Assembly (NCBI GenBank): GCA_017407115.1
Contig: JAFQXD010000067.1
Span: 1-62,359, forward strand
DNA from: Methanobrevibacter sp.
GTDB lineage: Archaea; Methanobacteriota; Methanobacteria; Methanobacteriales; Methanobacteriaceae
Direction: 5' to 3'
Length of the DNA: 62,359 nucleotides
Shown piece after piece: positions 8,347-16,385 of this stretch. Positions within the stretch are counted from its first letter, which is position 1, and each line of letters starts with the position of its first letter. The position numbers were made by a program, and so were the translations under genes. The notes below the pieces were generated by a model. It saw nothing but the letters and a program-made list of their open reading frames with translations, was not told the origin of the DNA and ran no database searches.

Positions 8347-10230
8347 ATGATTGTTTATGAAGCTACTAAAAGTGAATTTTGTGATTCAGTATTGGCCGGT
8401 TCAATTACAGATGAAATTGAACATATTTACATGGCAAAAATAGGAAAATCACCAGAATCACAAATCCGATCCTGGAGAAATTCTATGCAATATATGAGGA
8501 CTGTCCTGGAAGATTCTAAAATTCCTGATGACTGCGGTGTAGCTATTGAATTTACTATTCCAACTACCTCTAAAAGAATTGATTTCATATTAACCGGTTT
8601 AAATAAATTTGAAGATGATTCTGTTGTAATAATTGAGCTTAAACAATGGGACTGGGCTGAAAAAGTTGAAGGAAAAGACGGAATTGTAAAAACAGTTTTA
8701 GGTGGTGGAATTCATGAAACAACACATCCGTCTTATCAGGCATGGTCATATGCCTCATTAATTAAAAATTTTAACCAGACAGTTGAAGATGATGAAATAG
8801 ATTTATATCCCTGTGCATTTTTACATAATTATGATTTTAAAGAAGATGATCCATTAACTGATGAAATATACAAACCTTATTTTGATGAAGCTCCGTTATA
8901 TGGTCAAAAGGATATTTTAAAATTAAGGGAATTTATTAAAAAATATGTAAAATATGGTGATAACAGAGATATTTTATACAGAATTGATAATGGTAGAATT
9001 AGGCCTTCAAAGAGATTGCAGGATACATTGTACAGTATGCTTGAAGGAAATGAAGAATTTGTCATGATTGATGAACAGAAAGTCGCTTATGAATTGGCTA
9101 TTGAAATGGCCCGTGAATCCTACTTGGATGATAAAAAAAGGGTTTTAATTGTTGAAGGAGGTCCCGGAACCGGCAAATCTGTTGTGGCCATCAATTTACT
9201 TGTTGATATAATGCAGGATGAAATGAATTCAGTATATGTTACAAAAAATACTGCTCCTCGTGAGGTGTTTTATAAAAAATTGAAAGGTGGGAGATTTAAA
9301 GTAGGATGGATAAAAAATCTTTTTAAAGGTTCAGGAACATTTATAAATTCAAAAATGAATGATTATGATGCAATCATTGTTGACGAGGCTCACAGATTGA
9401 CTGAAAAAACAGGATTTTTTAAAAAAGGAGACAATCAGATAAAAGAAATAATTAATGCAGGTAAATTTTGTGTATTCTTCATAGATAAATTCCAAAGAAT
9501 TTCAATTGAAGATTATGGGAGTATTGGAGAGATAAGAAGATTTGCATCAGAGTTTGATGCAGAAGTAAAACAGATTAAATTATCTTCACAATTTAGATGC
9601 AATGGGTCCGATGGTTATCTGTCCTGGTTAAGTGATGTTTTGGAACTTGAAGAAACTGCAAATTTTGATGGATTTGATTTTGATTATGATTTTAGAGTTG
9701 TTGACTCTCCTTCGGAGTTGAAGGAATTAATATTTAAAAGGAATTTGGAAAATAATAAATCTCGATTGGTTGCAGGATACTGTTGGGAATGGAAAAGTGA
9801 AGGTAAGGAAAATACTGATGTTCATGATATTGTAATTGATGACTTTTCAATGAGCTGGAATCTGCAAAACAGCAAAACTTGGGCAATAGATGATAATTCT
9901 GTAAATGAAGTGGGCTGTATTCATACTTCACAAGGTCTTGAGTTTGATTATGTTGGTGTAATAATTGGTGAAGATATGCGTTTTGATGGTGAACATATTG
10001 TCACTGATTTTAATATGCGTGCAGGATCAGATAGGTCTATTTTTGGGATAAAAAAGATGTATAATGAAGATTCAGATAAAGCTTTAAAATTAGCAGATGA
10101 GATAATTAAGAATACTTATCGTACATTAATGACACGTGGAATGAAAGGTTGTTATGTATATTGTGAAGATATGTTACTTCAAGGTTATTTAAAAGAAAAA
10201 ATAATTTCATTGAATAACCAAAAGGATTAG
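8347..10230 (+). CDS. nuclease-helicase (DUF2075 family)
   Basis: A 627-residue protein. The N-terminal region (to about residue 180) carries a PD-(D/E)XK-like signature: RIDFILTG with D79, then VVIIELKQ with E97 and K99. The central and C-terminal part is a P-loop helicase of the DUF2075 (Schlafen group 3-like) type: Walker A GGPGTGKS at 271-278, Walker B VDEAH with D346 and E347, and a later helicase motif around CIHTSQGLEFDYVGV. I start at 8347, one base after the MazG stop; an in-frame ATG at 8320 lies inside mazG. Such nuclease-ATPase proteins are frequent in defence islands. A defence role here is inferred from the neighbours. Confidence 0.85.
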   Translation: MIVYEATKSEFCDSVLAGSITDEIEHIYMAKIGKSPESQIRSWRNSMQYMRTVLEDSKIPDDCGVAIEFTIPTTSKRIDFILTGLNKFEDDSVVIIELKQWDWAEKVEGKDGIVKTVLGGGIHETTHPSYQAWSYASLIKNFNQTVEDDEIDLYPCAFLHNYDFKEDDPLTDEIYKPYFDEAPLYGQKDILKLREFIKKYVKYGDNRDILYRIDNGRIRPSKRLQDTLYSMLEGNEEFVMIDEQKVAYELAIEMARESYLDDKKRVLIVEGGPGTGKSVVAINLLVDIMQDEMNSVYVTKNTAPREVFYKKLKGGRFKVGWIKNLFKGSGTFINSKMNDYDAIIVDEAHRLTEKTGFFKKGDNQIKEIINAGKFCVFFIDKFQRISIEDYGSIGEIRRFASEFDAEVKQIKLSSQFRCNGSDGYLSWLSDVLELEETANFDGFDFDYDFRVVDSPSELKELIFKRNLENNKSRLVAGYCWEWKSEGKENTDVHDIVIDDFSMSWNLQNSKTWAIDDNSVNEVGCIHTSQGLEFDYVGVIIGEDMRFDGEHIVTDFNMRAGSDRSIFGIKKMYNEDSDKALKLADEIIKNTYRTLMTRGMKGCYVYCEDMLLQGYLKEKIISLNNQKD

Positions 10231-10236
10231 TAGTAG

Positions 10237-10423
10237 TTCCAAAAAACAGAACTTGATGCCAAATATTACAAGCTGAATTCATGAAAATGCACTTGACGAC
10301 CAACTAGATCTGATGATATTATAAAACAGTATTTGTATCAGCTTGCACTTGAAGAGTTTAGAATTAAGTTCTGTTTTGAAAAAGTTAAAAGCATTGCTCT
10401 TTCCGAATTCATAGGGTTGATTT
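10237..10423 (+). pseudogene. remnant of a LlaJI-type restriction endonuclease
   Basis: The stretch between the helicase and the coiled-coil gene is a decayed coding sequence. In one frame it reads DAKYYKLN (10255-10278), then two stop codons (10282 and 10294), then DIIKQYLYQLALEEF and a short tail ending at a TAA just before 10425. The order DAKYY followed by DIIKQYLYQLA is characteristic of the C-terminal part of the LlaJI/McrBC-associated restriction endonuclease family, as I remember it. No start codon or upstream domain remains. This is a fossil of a restriction system in the island. Confidence 0.6.
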
Positions 10424-10424
10424 A

Positions 10425-11198
10425 ATGGATAAATTAAAACAAGAGTTAGATGATTTAAATAAATCTATTTCTGATTTAGAAAATCAGATTGAAGAAGCTA
10501 AAATTGAAGCTGAAAATAATATCAAACCATTAAATGATGAACTTTCTAAAGTTAAACATGATAAAGAAGAATTTGTCTTAAAAAATGATTTTGATTCATT
10601 TCAAGTTTGCAAGAGAAAAGAGAATTATCTTAAATTTAAAATTGATGAACAATGGAATAAATATGTCATTCTAACGGATGAATTATATAAATTAAAAACA
10701 GAAAAATATTATTTGGAAAAGCAAATAACTGACTTAGAATTGGATTTAGAAAAACAAAAATTGGATTTAGAAAAACAAAAGAAGCTAGAAGAAGAAAAAA
10801 TCAAAAGAATTGATGAGATGTTGTCTCAGATGGATGATGTTTTAAATAATTATAAAAGAACTCATAATCTAAAACAAGCTGCTATTGATTCAAATATCAA
10901 TCCTTATACTGTTGAACATTGGTTTAATGGCGGAAAACATAATTTTAATGAATATTATTCTAATTTTTACAATCAAATTATTGAAATTGATAATTATTTT
11001 AAGGATTTAGAAACTAAAAAACTTTTAAAACAAATGGATGATGTTATTGTAGCTTATAAAAAGACAAGTTCTCTTAAAGAGGCTTCAAAAATAGCAAATG
11101 TAAGCTATGATACAGTCCAATATTGGTATGAGTGGGGTTCTAAAGGTTTTGGAAATGAAAATGCATATTTCTATAAAAGATTAAAGCCATTATTATGA
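10425..11198 (+). CDS. coiled-coil protein with duplicated HTH-like C-terminal module
   Basis: A 257-residue protein. Residues 1-135 form a long charged coiled coil (heptads such as LDDLNKSISDLENQIEEAK, and a repeated LDLEKQK). The C-terminus holds two related modules of about 60 residues: MDDVLNNYKRTHNLKQAA...YTVEHWFNGG and MDDVIVAYKKTSSLKEAS...YDTVQYWYEWG. Each looks like a helix-turn-helix with an HxWF/QYWY recognition helix. It may tether or space DNA sites. The stop is 4 bases before the next gene. No named family is recognised. Confidence 0.65.
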   Translation: MDKLKQELDDLNKSISDLENQIEEAKIEAENNIKPLNDELSKVKHDKEEFVLKNDFDSFQVCKRKENYLKFKIDEQWNKYVILTDELYKLKTEKYYLEKQITDLELDLEKQKLDLEKQKKLEEEKIKRIDEMLSQMDDVLNNYKRTHNLKQAAIDSNINPYTVEHWFNGGKHNFNEYYSNFYNQIIEIDNYFKDLETKKLLKQMDDVIVAYKKTSSLKEASKIANVSYDTVQYWYEWGSKGFGNENAYFYKRLKPLL

Positions 11199-11202
11199 TA
11201 AA

Positions 11203-12009
11203 ATGAAAAATAAAAACTCAAAACAATTAATGTTATGTCCGAATTGCCATCTGTTTGTTCTAAAGGATAATGAATGTGCGTTATGCGGCCATAAAATCAA
11301 ACGCAAAAAAGAGGTATTATCTGAATCTATGCTAAATAAATCCTTTAAAAACTTCTTTAATCTAGATTCATACATTATATGGGATTTACACTTCATTCCA
11401 AAATCATCCAAAAACAAATTAGACAGTTTCTATAACGATTTTTTTGACATTTCCTATTCTAAACTGACTTATGAACCTGGTGTCATATTTCATTATTTCA
11501 GCAAATACCGTAAATCAAGACCCAGATTAACTTTAATTTATAATATCAACACTAAAAAATCAAATTTCAGATTATACAATAATCAATTACTTGTATTTTT
11601 AAAAATTAAAAAAGATTTGGATTTATTTAAAGAGAATTTCTCACTAAAGTATGCAAGCAAAAATAAAGACTCTGGATTATATTATATTTCTCTGGGCGAT
11701 ATTGAAAGCAGTGATATTATCAAAAATCTTGATTTGTTGATTGATTTTTCAAACTACGTTTCAAATCCTCTTTTGGGAAATTACAAGTTTCATAAAGATT
11801 TAAAAACACTTAAAAAGCAACATTACAGTAAAAATACTAAAAAGAAATCCAAAACAAGAGTTGAATACAATAACGGTTATGCTGTTGGTGAAGGCATGTC
11901 CATTTCAGGTAAAAAACAGCGTAAAGGTTCATTTAAAAGAAGAAACAACAATGAAGGGGAAGGTTTTGTAATTCCGAGAAGAATTTCATACCATGATTAT
12001 GATAGGTAG
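11203..12009 (+). CDS. zinc-ribbon protein with basic tail
   Basis: A 268-residue protein. A zinc ribbon opens it (CPNCHLFVLKDNECALCG, about residues 12-29), a middle domain of about 150 residues rich in aromatic and lysine residues follows, and the last 60 residues are very basic (KKQHYSKNTKKKSKTR, GKKQRKGSFKRR). The basic tail suggests nucleic-acid contact. It begins 4 bases after the coiled-coil gene and is followed by another zinc-ribbon gene, so they probably form one transcript. No family is recognised. Confidence 0.6.
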   Translation: MKNKNSKQLMLCPNCHLFVLKDNECALCGHKIKRKKEVLSESMLNKSFKNFFNLDSYIIWDLHFIPKSSKNKLDSFYNDFFDISYSKLTYEPGVIFHYFSKYRKSRPRLTLIYNINTKKSNFRLYNNQLLVFLKIKKDLDLFKENFSLKYASKNKDSGLYYISLGDIESSDIIKNLDLLIDFSNYVSNPLLGNYKFHKDLKTLKKQHYSKNTKKKSKTRVEYNNGYAVGEGMSISGKKQRKGSFKRRNNNEGEGFVIPRRISYHDYDR

Positions 12010-12056
12010 ATAAATTATTTTAACTCTTTAAAACATATTATTAAGTAGTGGTTAGT

Positions 12057-13268
12057 ATGGTAAAATGTGATAAATGCGGTCTAAATCTCAAACGAAACGT
12101 CAAATTCTGCAGCAATTGCGGAGATTCAATTACATGGCCTGAAACAGACACAGAACCTTACAAAAACAGGGTAGATGAGTTTGTAAAAGAAAAGGGAGCA
12201 GAAATTATACATGATAATATTCCGGATGAATATGTCGACAGTATTAAGGACAACATTTCAAATTATCACGAAATTATAAACGACCCTGAGCGAAGTATCA
12301 TTGAGGAAAGCGAACGCTTAAGCAGTGCTAAAGAAAACATTTTAAATACATCTGAAAAAATCAAACAGTCCGGGGGAGATTTCATCTCAAGTAATGAATA
12401 TCTAAACAATGCAAAACACGGAGTTTTAAATGCAACAGATACTGTCAAGCAATCCAGTTCTGATTTTATTAACAAAAACATTTCAGATGACTCCCAGCAA
12501 AAAATCAAATCAGGCGCAAGCAATTTATCACAATCCACCAAAGAATTTTTGACAAATACATCTGAAGTAATATCCAATATTCAAACTCACAGAAATAATG
12601 TCCAAAAGCAAAAAAGACAGGAACGTGAAGTTGAAAAAGAAATCAAAAAGGCTCAAGAAAAAGAAAATGAAATCCTAAAAGAGGAACTTCACCAAAAAAA
12701 TATTATTGAAATCAGAGCAACAAGAACTGCTTTAATTGAAATTCCGCATATTGAAGCTGGTGAAGATGTTATGCATGGTGCAGTTAAAGGCGAGATGATG
12801 GGCAGTGCCGTTGGAAGGGCTGCTGAAGGATTATTTGGTGATAAGGATTCACTTTCAAGCACATTAAATGCGGGACTGGTTTTAGGAGGCGTCGGATCAC
12901 TTGTAGGAGGTCTTGCAGCTGCAGCAGATGATGGTATCAGCTGGAGTAAAACAAATCTCCATATTGCAGATGAGGAAATTATTATTTCTGGAAAATATTC
13001 AATTCCATTCAGTGAGATTAAATTAGTTTCTACAGGTAAATTCAAAGGCAGTGACATGATTGTTTTTACTCTTTTAGATAAAGGATATGAATTTAAAACA
13101 GATGATGCTTTAGCTTTAAAAATAGTCATTGATGAGTATATTCAAAAATATAATTCAAATATTAAAAATCCGGGTAATGTGGATGATTTAGTGAAGTATG
13201 CTGATTTGTATGAAAGAGGAATAATCACCAAAGAGGAATTGGAAGAAAAGAAAAAAGAACTTTTATGA
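12057..13268 (+). CDS. zinc ribbon, helical stalk, glycine-zipper, PH-like, SHOCT protein
   Basis: A 403-residue protein. In order: zinc ribbon (CDKCG...CSNCG, residues 4-24); a long polar helical region (about 40-220) with repeating SSEN/NNAKxxxLNAT-like segments; a Gly/Ala-rich glycine-zipper stretch (about 240-295, GLVLGGVGSLVGGLAAA) that could insert in or lie on a membrane; a PH-like domain (about 300-370); and a C-terminal SHOCT hairpin (YADLYERGIITKEELEEKKK). The ATG at 12057 is used; a GTG three codons upstream is in frame. It shares domain order with the protein at 5680. A membrane-remodelling or scaffold role is possible but unproven. Confidence 0.7.
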   Translation: MVKCDKCGLNLKRNVKFCSNCGDSITWPETDTEPYKNRVDEFVKEKGAEIIHDNIPDEYVDSIKDNISNYHEIINDPERSIIEESERLSSAKENILNTSEKIKQSGGDFISSNEYLNNAKHGVLNATDTVKQSSSDFINKNISDDSQQKIKSGASNLSQSTKEFLTNTSEVISNIQTHRNNVQKQKRQEREVEKEIKKAQEKENEILKEELHQKNIIEIRATRTALIEIPHIEAGEDVMHGAVKGEMMGSAVGRAAEGLFGDKDSLSSTLNAGLVLGGVGSLVGGLAAAADDGISWSKTNLHIADEEIIISGKYSIPFSEIKLVSTGKFKGSDMIVFTLLDKGYEFKTDDALALKIVIDEYIQKYNSNIKNPGNVDDLVKYADLYERGIITKEELEEKKKELL

Positions 13269-13297
13269 TTTTTACGTAATTATTTCAGGTGTTCTAG

Positions 13298-14092
13298 ATG
13301 GAGTTAAATTTGAAAGTAAATAATGTGGGAGTAATAAACACTGCAAACATTAACATTAACAAAATCAATGTTGTTGGTGGAGTTAACTCAAGCGGTAAAA
13401 CTACTGTATCTAAACTTTTATATTGCTATTTAAAATCACCCGAAGCACCGCAAAAACTTATAGAAAATGAAGGTTACTTAAATATAAACACAGAAAATAT
13501 CAAATTTAGCTCTAACACAAAATTCAAAGATATATTTTACCTGGAAAGCATTTCTGTTTTAGATTTAAAAGATTTGGAAATATTAAATCTCGACCACATC
13601 AAACACATTAAGGAATGTTTAGAAATAAAAAATCAGAATTCAAAACCAGATATCACAAGTAAAATTCAAAATATCATTAATGATGACTGTTATTCATCAG
13701 CTGGAATTAAACAGATTGGTGTTATTCAAATTCTATTGGAGAATAACTCGCTTAAAGAAGATTCATTTTTATTTATTGATGAGCCTGAATCCAACCTGCA
13801 CCCGGACTGGCAAATCAAGTTTGCTGAAATTCTTGTTTTACTTACAAAAGAGTTAAACATTACCTTATATCTCAACTCTTACAGTCCGATTTTTATAGAG
13901 GCAATCAGCTTATACTCACAATACAATGATTTATTAAATGACACTAATTTCTATTTAACCAAAAAACAAACAAATGGCAAGTTTAATTTCAAAAAAATCA
14001 ACCCTAAAAACATGGGTGAGGTTTATGAAAACCTCACCAAATCCTATGATGAGCTTGACAAACTTAAAGCAAAAATACTTTTTAAGGAGTAG
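13298..14092 (+). CDS. small ABC-type (AAA_21/OLD-like) ATPase
   Basis: A 264-residue P-loop ATPase of the SMC/ABC class. Walker A is GGVNSSGKTT (27-36), a signature-like SSAGIKQ lies at 133-139, Walker B plus glutamate is LFIDEPESNLHP (D161, E162), followed by the D-loop-like segment and H168. There is no long coiled-coil arm, and it is much shorter than OLD or Rad50 proteins, so nuclease activity must come from elsewhere. Its stop is 4 bases before the gene at 14097, which carries a nuclease-like signature. The pair resembles two-gene ATPase-effector systems; the function is inferred. Confidence 0.8.
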   Translation: MELNLKVNNVGVINTANININKINVVGGVNSSGKTTVSKLLYCYLKSPEAPQKLIENEGYLNINTENIKFSSNTKFKDIFYLESISVLDLKDLEILNLDHIKHIKECLEIKNQNSKPDITSKIQNIINDDCYSSAGIKQIGVIQILLENNSLKEDSFLFIDEPESNLHPDWQIKFAEILVLLTKELNITLYLNSYSPIFIEAISLYSQYNDLLNDTNFYLTKKQTNGKFNFKKINPKNMGEVYENLTKSYDELDKLKAKILFKE

Positions 14093-14096
14093 TTAA

Positions 14097-14909
14097 ATGG
14101 CCTCATTAACATCTGATGAAACCAAATTCATTAAATTTCTCGAATCTTTCAGGCAGTTCTACTGGCCGTCTCATAAAATTGCCGAAAACTCCAAAGGTAT
14201 ATCCATACTGCCGATGGGAGACGGTAAAAACGAGTTTAAGATGTATGCTTTAGATGAGATTTGCCATTCATGTTCTATTTTTAAGGAAGGTGGAGTTTGG
14301 TTTACTCCAAAAACAACAGATGCAATCTGGTATAAAAAGGAAGGTGAAAACTTCTTTATTTTTCTAATTGAGTTTAAAGGAGATTTTTTATGCAAAACTT
14401 CCTCAAAATGCAGTCTTGTTGAAGTTGTTGAGTCTTTAAAAAATAAAAACTATAATGATGAATTTACAAGAGAAATTTCATCACTTGATAAAATTGTTGA
14501 TAAATACTCAGACAGAATGTTGAACGGCCTTGCAGCCAAACCATTGGAAACAGTTACAATAGCTCTTCCTTTAATTTATGAGGAATATTTCCAGAATAAT
14601 GATGTTGAATATTTGGATATCAGGAAGTTTTTAGCTAGTTCAAGAATAATTTACCGAGTTGTTTCTATTTCAGAAGACTACGAACCTAACCGTCAGCGTT
14701 CAAGAGGAAGATCTTACAGATGCTCAAATATGATTCCATCAGTGTGTAAAAAATTAGCTTTTGAAAAGCACGACCATGAATTGGATTCATCATATGAATC
14801 ATCTCTTCAGACTCATCACAGAAGATATGAAAGAGCAGGAATAGTTTTTAGTGCTGGTTTTGTAGATAATATTGCTTTTAATAATTTTATTGAGAATTAT
14901 TTAAAATAA
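14097..14909 (+). CDS. ATPase partner with PD-(D/E)XK-like signature
   Basis: A 270-residue protein with no family I can name. Residues 74-95 read as TDAIWY, a hydrophobic strand, then IEFKGD, giving D75...E92-x-K94, the spacing expected for the active site of a PD-(D/E)XK nuclease, followed by a helix (CSLVEVVESL). The C-terminal half has a basic, Arg-rich segment (NRQRSRGRSYRC, about 200-211) that could contact nucleic acid. It begins 4 bases after the ATPase gene, indicating coupled translation. A nuclease effector controlled by the ATPase is the most attractive reading, but rests on one motif. Confidence 0.65.
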   Translation: MASLTSDETKFIKFLESFRQFYWPSHKIAENSKGISILPMGDGKNEFKMYALDEICHSCSIFKEGGVWFTPKTTDAIWYKKEGENFFIFLIEFKGDFLCKTSSKCSLVEVVESLKNKNYNDEFTREISSLDKIVDKYSDRMLNGLAAKPLETVTIALPLIYEEYFQNNDVEYLDIRKFLASSRIIYRVVSISEDYEPNRQRSRGRSYRCSNMIPSVCKKLAFEKHDHELDSSYESSLQTHHRRYERAGIVFSAGFVDNIAFNNFIENYLK

Positions 14910-14958
14910 TTAATTATTGCTTTAATCCTGTAAAATTGACCTCAAATAACACCAAATC

Positions 14959-14966
14959 TTTATATA
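14959..14966 (+). promoter_or_regulatory. TATA box of the HEPN pair
   Basis: TTTATATA is preceded by an A-rich BRE-like stretch, 52 bases before the start at 15018. It predicts a leader of about 25 bases that includes an AAAGGTCG ribosome site. This separates the HEPN pair from the ATPase pair upstream. Confidence 0.5.
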
Positions 14967-15017
14967 TCTCCAAAAATATAATATATTTTAAAATTAAACG
15001 CCACAAAGGTCGATAAA

Positions 15018-15410
15018 ATGATGCAAAAATTTCAAAAAGCAAATCATATATTCATTCCATCATATGAAAAAACTAGCACCATGTCTTTGAAAAATTTTAT
15101 CATGAATAATTTTCTAATTCCAGACAATGATTTGGAAAGAATTTGTGAATTTATCAGTAAAGATAATGAACTTGAAAAAATTATTTTTCAACTGCCTTTT
15201 TTAATTCAAAGAGAAATATCATATGATAAACTGCAAATCAAATTCTATGATGAATTTCAAGAGGATTATCTCCAACTGGAAGTTCTTATATCTACTTCAA
15301 CAGATGTAGTAACTTCCTTAAAAATTGAATATACTCTAGAAAGGGAGTTATATGATTTATTCGATTCAAATAGTGCAGATAAATTACTGGTGATTATGCA
15401 GTGTCATTAA
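15018..15410 (+). CDS. unknown partner of a HEPN protein
   Basis: A 130-residue acidic protein. It lacks the GSx(10)DxD signature of the MNT nucleotidyltransferases that usually accompany HEPN proteins. The second half (KIIFQLPFLIQREI, LQLEVLISTSTDVVTS, LERELYDLF) looks like an alpha/beta domain. The next gene begins with a GTG inside its last codons (10-base overlap), so the two are translationally coupled. Position and coupling suggest an antitoxin or regulator; no homologous family is recognised. Confidence 0.6.
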   Translation: MMQKFQKANHIFIPSYEKTSTMSLKNFIMNNFLIPDNDLERICEFISKDNELEKIIFQLPFLIQREISYDKLQIKFYDEFQEDYLQLEVLISTSTDVVTSLKIEYTLERELYDLFDSNSADKLLVIMQCH

Positions 15411-15826
15411 TGAAACAATCTCGTGAATTTGAATGGTATGATTTTAATGTTCTAGCCAATTCATATATTAATCAGAATAGTGAGTCAAAGCAAAGAACCG
15501 GTATTAGCAGGTATTATTACGGGACATTCTGCACAATGAGAGATTTTTTAAAGGAAAATAATATTTATCTCAATCAAAAATCAAGAAAGATAATGAATTC
15601 AAGAACTGCAGATGTTCATGGGGAAACTTCAAAAATTTTTAGAAAACATGAGAAATTTCAAAAAAATAATATCGGTAGTATAATTTCAAAGGAATTGAAT
15701 AAATTAAGAAGGATGAGAAATGAAGCTGATTATGATAAAGTTACTTCAAATTCTTTAAAATTAATGATGATGTCTTCAAAAATTAAATCTGAATTGATTT
15801 TATCTCTATTGCATGAAATTAATTAG
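15401..15826 (+). CDS. HEPN-domain protein
   Basis: A 141-residue alpha-helical protein. RTGISRYYYGTFCTMRDFL (about residues 32-50) and LRRMRNEADYD (about 104-114) match the two conserved helices of HEPN domains (AYYAxF-type and RN.ADY-type). HEPN proteins often act as RNases in toxin-antitoxin and defence systems. GGTGAT at 15389-15394 supports the GTG start at 15401; an ATG three codons on is an alternative. The R-x4-6-H RNase motif is not obvious, since the residue after RNEAD is Y, so activity is uncertain. Confidence 0.7.
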   Translation: MSLMKQSREFEWYDFNVLANSYINQNSESKQRTGISRYYYGTFCTMRDFLKENNIYLNQKSRKIMNSRTADVHGETSKIFRKHEKFQKNNIGSIISKELNKLRRMRNEADYDKVTSNSLKLMMMSSKIKSELILSLLHEIN

Positions 15827-15968
15827 TTTAACTATCTTTTATATTCATAATATTTTTTTTCATTTGTTTTTTATAATTTAAATTATTAGTTTATATTGCT
15901 TTTTTTCGATAATAATTTAAACCAGTTGAAACAAAAATACTAACAAGATTAACACCGGAGGCCTTAAA

Positions 15969-16364
15969 ATGGACGATAAAAAAATTATCATGATTTTAGT
16001 TGTTGTTATTGTATTTTTAGCAGTCATTACTTCATTAGTATTTTTTAATCCTGGATTATTTGACCCGTATAAGGAGGTAGATTCAAATTATGTCCACACT
16101 CCAACACCTAATGAAAAGGTAAAGTTTACAGGAACATATTTGGGTCCTCATGACGGAGCATTTAATTTTGATGATAAAACAGGAGTTATACAGGTTGGAA
16201 GTTATTATGTGATTGTAAGCACCAATAAACTTCAGGGTATAAATGAAGGTCAAACTGTAACAATTAAGGGATATTTCGTAAATGATCAAGTAGAGCCTGA
16301 AACAGTTCCTATAAATAACATGTATGTGCGAGGAGAAAGCTTCTGCATTGAAGAGGTTGTTTAA
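15969..16364 (+). CDS. membrane-anchored OB-like extracytoplasmic protein
   Basis: A 131-residue protein with one N-terminal transmembrane helix (residues 6-27), then an outside domain of about 95 residues with an OB-like strand pattern (VKFTGTYLG, VIQVGSYYVIV, EGQTVTIKGYF). It opens with VDSNYVHTPTPNEKVKF, a pattern shared with the C-terminal domain of the next gene (VDSTYIANPVPNEKVQF) and with the protein at 24163 (VNESYVKSPTANESVSF). A strong CCGGAGG site precedes the start. It is a member of a local paralogous family of unknown function. Confidence 0.7.
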   Translation: MDDKKIIMILVVVIVFLAVITSLVFFNPGLFDPYKEVDSNYVHTPTPNEKVKFTGTYLGPHDGAFNFDDKTGVIQVGSYYVIVSTNKLQGINEGQTVTIKGYFVNDQVEPETVPINNMYVRGESFCIEEVV

Positions 16365-16385
16365 TCACAATTGCAGGTGGAATAA

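Noticed and set aside
14097..14909. Toprim or OLD-type nuclease domain
   Set aside because: No E...DxD Toprim motif is seen; the visible signature is D...ExK.
15018..15410. MNT nucleotidyltransferase partner of the HEPN gene
   Set aside because: No GSx(10)DxD motif is present in the 130 residues.
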